Source: Vicia villosa (lineage: Eukaryota; Streptophyta; Magnoliopsida; Fabales; Fabaceae). From it: a stretch of 64,000 bases of DNA. The translations under genes were made by a program, and so were the position numbers. The DNA is taken from NCBI RefSeq assembly GCF_029867415.1, contig NW_026705220.1, forward strand, positions 434,001-498,000, read 5' to 3'. How positions within the stretch are numbered: the stretch's first letter is position 1; the number at the start of each line of letters is the position of its first letter. The notes below the pieces were generated by a model. The model ran no database searches and was not told the DNA's origin. It saw only the letters and a list, made by a program, of their open reading frames with translations. Of the stretch, positions 60,276 through 64,000 are shown in pieces.

Positions 60276-62820
60276 TGTAGCAACCTGCCTAAAAATTATA
60301 ACTTAGAGAGTCGCCACCTATTCTATTAAGGCGAATAGGAAACCTACGCAGTTTAGAGATCAGGGTAAGATACTATATTCAGGTCGAGGGAAGGTGTTAG
60401 GCACCCTTAACCCTTTCCTAAAGGCTAACATCTCAAAGATAAAGGTTTATGGCAAAAGATAAAGAGGGATGACAGACAGTTAATAGAGTTAAAAGGCTAA
60501 TTCTATTGAACATGATTAGAGTTTGGAAGAGGGGGACTCGCCTTGTTGTCAAGTGCCTACGTATCTCCTTAGGGAGAATGAGAGTCAACATAGTTCGGGG
60601 AGGGTTGTACGCCTTAGAATTGAATTTGATTGTATTTGAAGTTGTTTTGAAATTGTTTTGAAATGCGAAGTTCGAAGGTATTTTGAATTACCTTATCGTA
60701 GTTATGAACATCGCAGAGATGGAAATCTGTAATGTCGTGGTTTAGTGTTTTAAGTGTTCGGGCGTACAACCCTGATTTTAATTTGTACTATTAACCGCAA
60801 TGATCAATAGATTCGATCACCATAGTTAAAAGATTAGTAAAAGCATTGCTAATTATTCTAATCGATTGATTCGATTGTCACCGTTAGCAAATTAATGTAT
60901 CTTGAATAATTATTAATTTTATCATTATCCCTCGTAATCAATAGGTTCGATTACAAATAATAATGAATTTGATAAAGGGAAACATGCTAATCATCGTAAC
61001 CAATAAGATGGTTAAAACCATTTAGCAAAATAGGTTTGTTTGAATTATATTTGATTAGAGAATTAAATAATTAATTGATTATTACCCACCGCGATCAATT
61101 GATTTAATCGAAGCGAATAATAAATTAATTTCCTAACACTTTGGCCAAATGGCCAGTGGGATTGAGCGAACCTTAACATATTGATAGCCTTTCTAGGGTT
61201 TTATCCTTTTTTATAAATTAAAGGTTTAAAATAAATTAAATCGAATCATCGAGAAAAATCCTGAAAATAATTCTAAAATAATCATATTTCTAAACCTAAT
61301 TTATGTTCTAACCCTAATTAACAAATTAATTAATTTAAGTATAATTATAAAAACATTTAACCTAAATAACTAAATAAATAAATAACAAATAATAAATAAA
61401 TAAATAAAATACAAAGGAAACCTGGCTCCAATCCTGTGTGTTGAGCCTTTGGACATGCATGGTGTCCCTTTGATCTTGATGCGTAGGATCTGAGATGATG
61501 AGGATCCAGCGGTGATAATTGAAAGGCACACGATGAACGAGTGATGGAGAGCATGCGCTGGATCTTTGCCTGTTCTCTTACCAGAAAATTGACAAAATAT
61601 AAAGAGGCGCTGGGGGGAATCGAACCCATGTGCTTGTGTATGAGAGAGTCTTAACACGCCTCCCACTTTCCACCCAGCCAACTCTTGTTTGTTGATAGCA
61701 ACGTCCGCGTACAGAATAATATATGAATATTGTTAACCAAAATTTGAAATAAAAATTTACGCGTGCAGGCTTCATCTTCCACCTTGGTTTTTTCTGCAAC
61801 ATGAACAGACCTTTTGCCTACGGTTTGGTCTGTGTGGCCATAGCTTCTGCGAATTATAAACGACACAACACACAACGAAAATCCCACGTGATGCAACGGT
61901 TCAACTCGGTTTAATCCCACGAACACGATGGTGGCCCTTATTTGATCCAATTCATCATGTATCAAGAACCCCTAATTCAAAGCTTGGAGCCCTATTAATG
62001 GTGGTTCTTGGTACAAGCGATTAAATAACAATTTAATTAACCAGAAACATTCATGGAGTCATGGTAAACACAAACACACGTTCAGAAATCATTTAGAACA
62101 CTTGAAATTACGAAATCGAAGTTAGAAAAAAAGCTATTCAAACCACCGCGCCGAGAGTGATTCCGTGCGCTTTGTGCATTGGTGATGGTCCGGTTCATTT
62201 CAGAGACACTCCAGGAACGTGTTAGAATCGATAGTACCTCTTCAACCGGCCTCCAACCTTGAATTTGATCCCCCACTTTCCTTCGATTTTCAAGATTATG
62301 ACTAGGACTCCTGGCTGCCGACCAAAAAAACCCCCTCCTCCTTTCAATACTCTTGTTATATATATGCACCAGGTTCTCCTAGGTCAGAATCTTGAGATTG
62401 AATTTTATCAATCAAAGATTTGATTCTAGAAAACTTCCAACTTGGTCTTCAATCCCCATTCAATCATGCCATACGGTTTCTCACCTTCCAAGTTGACTTT
62501 TTTTTTGGGCTTTTTCTTTCTCTCTCTTTTTTTTTATTTTAATAATATAAAAATTATAATCTTAGTAATTTAATAATAAATCTAAAATACAAAAGTCTAA
62601 CATCCTAATTTTGAAACTAAAATAAAAATAAAATTGCGCTATAAAACATATAAAGTGTCAAGCAAAATTTAATTACCTAGGCTACACAAATAATTTAAAG
62701 TAACTGGTACATAAAAATTACTGTTAAAATGTTAATAAAAGTTTGAACAAAATTTTTTAAACCAAAGTTAAAAATAACTTAAATGTTAGAATTAAGGCGG
62801 ACAAATTTTGGGGTATGACA
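60276..62820 (-). repeat. 5' LTR of element D
   Basis: 2545 bp, nearly identical to 36152-38701. The minus strand starts TGTCATACCCCAAAATTTG. Confidence 0.94.
61604..61684 (-). other. tRNA-like segment inside the LTR of D
   Basis: On the minus strand TGGCTGGGTGG (A-box-like) is followed about 45 bp later by GGTTCGATTCC, an exact match to the polymerase III B-box consensus, then CCCCCAGCGCC. I cannot pair a full acceptor stem at the 5' side, so it is not called a functional tRNA. The copy in the other LTR (near 37490-37570) has a damaged B box (GGTTTAATTCC). Confidence 0.45.
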
Positions 62821-62825
62821 CACGG

Positions 62826-63206
62826 GCACCCGTGTTGGTCCCCTGTCCTATTAATTTTTATTGTTGAGTCCCAGGATGTGCAACACGGGCCGTGTTGTGC
62901 AACACGGGCACCCGTGTTGCTTCACTATTTTTCCTTTCTCTCAAACTTTGCTCCCAGCTCTCTTCCTGACACGGCTCGTGTTGAGAAACACGGCCACCCG
63001 TGTCAGGCCTCTTGAAAGTTGTTTTCTGAACTTCCTCAAAACTCCGAGTTTTGCACTGATTTAGCCTAATTTATCCATATGAACCTGAAAACATTAAAAT
63101 ATACAACCAAAGCATAAAATGACGAATAAAGAAATAAAACACTCAATAACATAACTTAAAAATACTTAAAAACAACGGTAAATATATGTGTGAAAATCAC
63201 TAATCA
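62826..63206 (-). repeat. LTR G, right segment with ACACGGG palindromes
   Basis: Continues LTR G after D. Between 62826 and 63020 there are repeated imperfect palindromes such as ACACGGGCCGTGTT and AACACGGGCACCCGTGTT. The same motif lies left of D near 36126-36150. Confidence 0.7.
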
Positions 63207-64000
63207 AACTCCCCCAAACTTAAACCGTTGCTTGACCTCAAGCGACAACTACAAAAGTTAATGACCCTCAAAGCACACGGTGTTCATACGTGAGATATCC
63301 GTCTATATTGATCAAGCAGCAGTTGGTTCGGCATTCACATGACGCGACGAGTTTTATTACCACATTAAACCTCAAGCTCCCGTTTCGGATACCTCTCCAA
63401 CTATGCTTTGCACTTAAGTCTCTTTCCGATTTTCCTCCTCTTTCATTCGGACAATCATATTAAGGCACTGCATTTCTTATAATAATCATCACCTGCATGA
63501 GACGAATCAAGGCTTCTTATTTTCTTTTCCAGGCACCAAACTAGCAGCATTGGCTACTTTTTTTTACCGATGAAATTTTAAAACTTTGCAGTTATATATT
63601 GTCCTTTTGGACGACGTTTGGGGTTTAATCTCCTTTGGGCTTAATAACCGGGTGAGGGTTACCCAACTTAGCGAGCCGATTGCCTTTTACCGCCTTTTCA
63701 TCATTTGGTGCCAACTTTATATCTTTTTTTTTTCTCAACCAGTCATCATGCAAGTGAATCTGAATTATGCCAGACTGTATCAATAAACTACTCGATAAGT
63801 ACTTCTCAGGAGACAAGTACTATGGTGCACATCTACACGTTAGACTCATATCTCTTTCAGGGAACCAAGGGCGCTTAAACAAACCTCTTCTTGTCACATT
63901 ATTCCGCCCTTCCTGTCCTCAAACAATCCTCGCTTCATCTCTATATACTATTCCCAATCGCTCTTTAGGATCAAAAACTTCTTCAACAAAAATTAAAATT
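63207..64000 (-). other. Internal region of element G (no gene seen)
   Basis: Starts AACTCCCCCAAACTTAAAC, on the minus strand a GTTTGGGGGAGTT polypurine tract directly before LTR G. The rest is non-coding, with no resemblance to a protein family. The element continues past the window. Confidence 0.6.

Larger units (their letters stand above)
36152..62820 (-). mobile_element. Element D: Ogre-like Ty3/gypsy retrotransposon, mostly non-coding
   Basis: LTRs are 36152-38701 (3', left) and 60276-62820 (5', right), about 2.55 kb each and nearly identical. Flanks are CACAG (36147-36151) and CACGG (62821-62825), a target-site duplication with one change. On the minus strand the LTR begins TGTCATACCC, followed at its far end by the PBS at 60256-60273. 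Without E the element is about 9.9 kb. The only coding remnant is a gag fragment (59067-59440). The PPT-like AACAGGGGCAGT lies inside the left LTR edge. RT, RNase H and integrase are absent. Confidence 0.93.

Noticed and set aside
61604..61684. Functional tRNA gene
   Set aside because: A and B boxes are present but no complete cloverleaf or acceptor stem could be drawn.

Overview
The window looks like plant nuclear DNA made almost entirely of nested LTR retrotransposons. I found no ordinary single-copy host gene, rRNA gene or convincing functional tRNA gene. The mix (a Sirevirus-type Ty1/copia element, Tat-lineage Ty3/gypsy elements with a second RNase H, and very long-LTR Ogre-like elements) is typical of a repeat-rich legume, probably tribe Fabeae (pea, vetch, lentil and relatives). 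The species is an inference.

Layout. 1-3180 is AT-rich, low-complexity flank with a dinucleotide run, degenerate CCTTGGTTTT/AAACCGAGG motifs and a probable 5'-truncated SINE. Stack 1 (3186-35041): Ty3/gypsy element B on the minus strand has TSD GTAAG (3181-3185 and 35042-35046). Its 3' LTR is split by related plus-strand element A (3631-22933, TSD GTCAT). The gag gene of A is split by Ty1/copia element C (6606-15595, TSD ACTAC). Stack 2 (35183 to the window end): a minus-strand LTR G is split by Ogre-like element D (36152-62820, TSD CACAG/CACGG). D is split by E (41609-58392, TSD GGTAT). One LTR of E is split by F (50367-55118, TSD ATTGG), a 4.75-kb solo LTR on the plus strand. A short remnant (35047-35182) separates the stacks.

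How the genes work together. A carries gag, protease, RT, two RNase H domains and integrase, with one nonsense codon and one frameshift. B carries gag N-terminus, RT/RNase H and integrase but has lost about 3 kb (gag C-terminus plus protease). Downstream of pol, B carries two genes on the opposite strand to pol. One is a five-exon gene (23895-27827) whose product has a plant mobile domain and a C-terminal coiled coil. The other is a single-exon gene (28391-29128) resembling putative plant transposon proteins. Both have their own TATA-like promoters. A has lost both antisense genes but keeps the remains of the first one's promoter, so A and B are partly complementary deletion derivatives of one family. 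C has gag, protease, integrase and an extra 3' ORF but has lost almost all RT/RNase H. D keeps only a gag fragment, and E has no recognisable coding sequence.

The observations I rate highest are the antisense spliced plant-mobile-domain gene inside a Tat-lineage element, and a 55-codon two-transmembrane ORF just downstream of the TATA box in LTR F. All LTR comparisons and base counts were made by eye.
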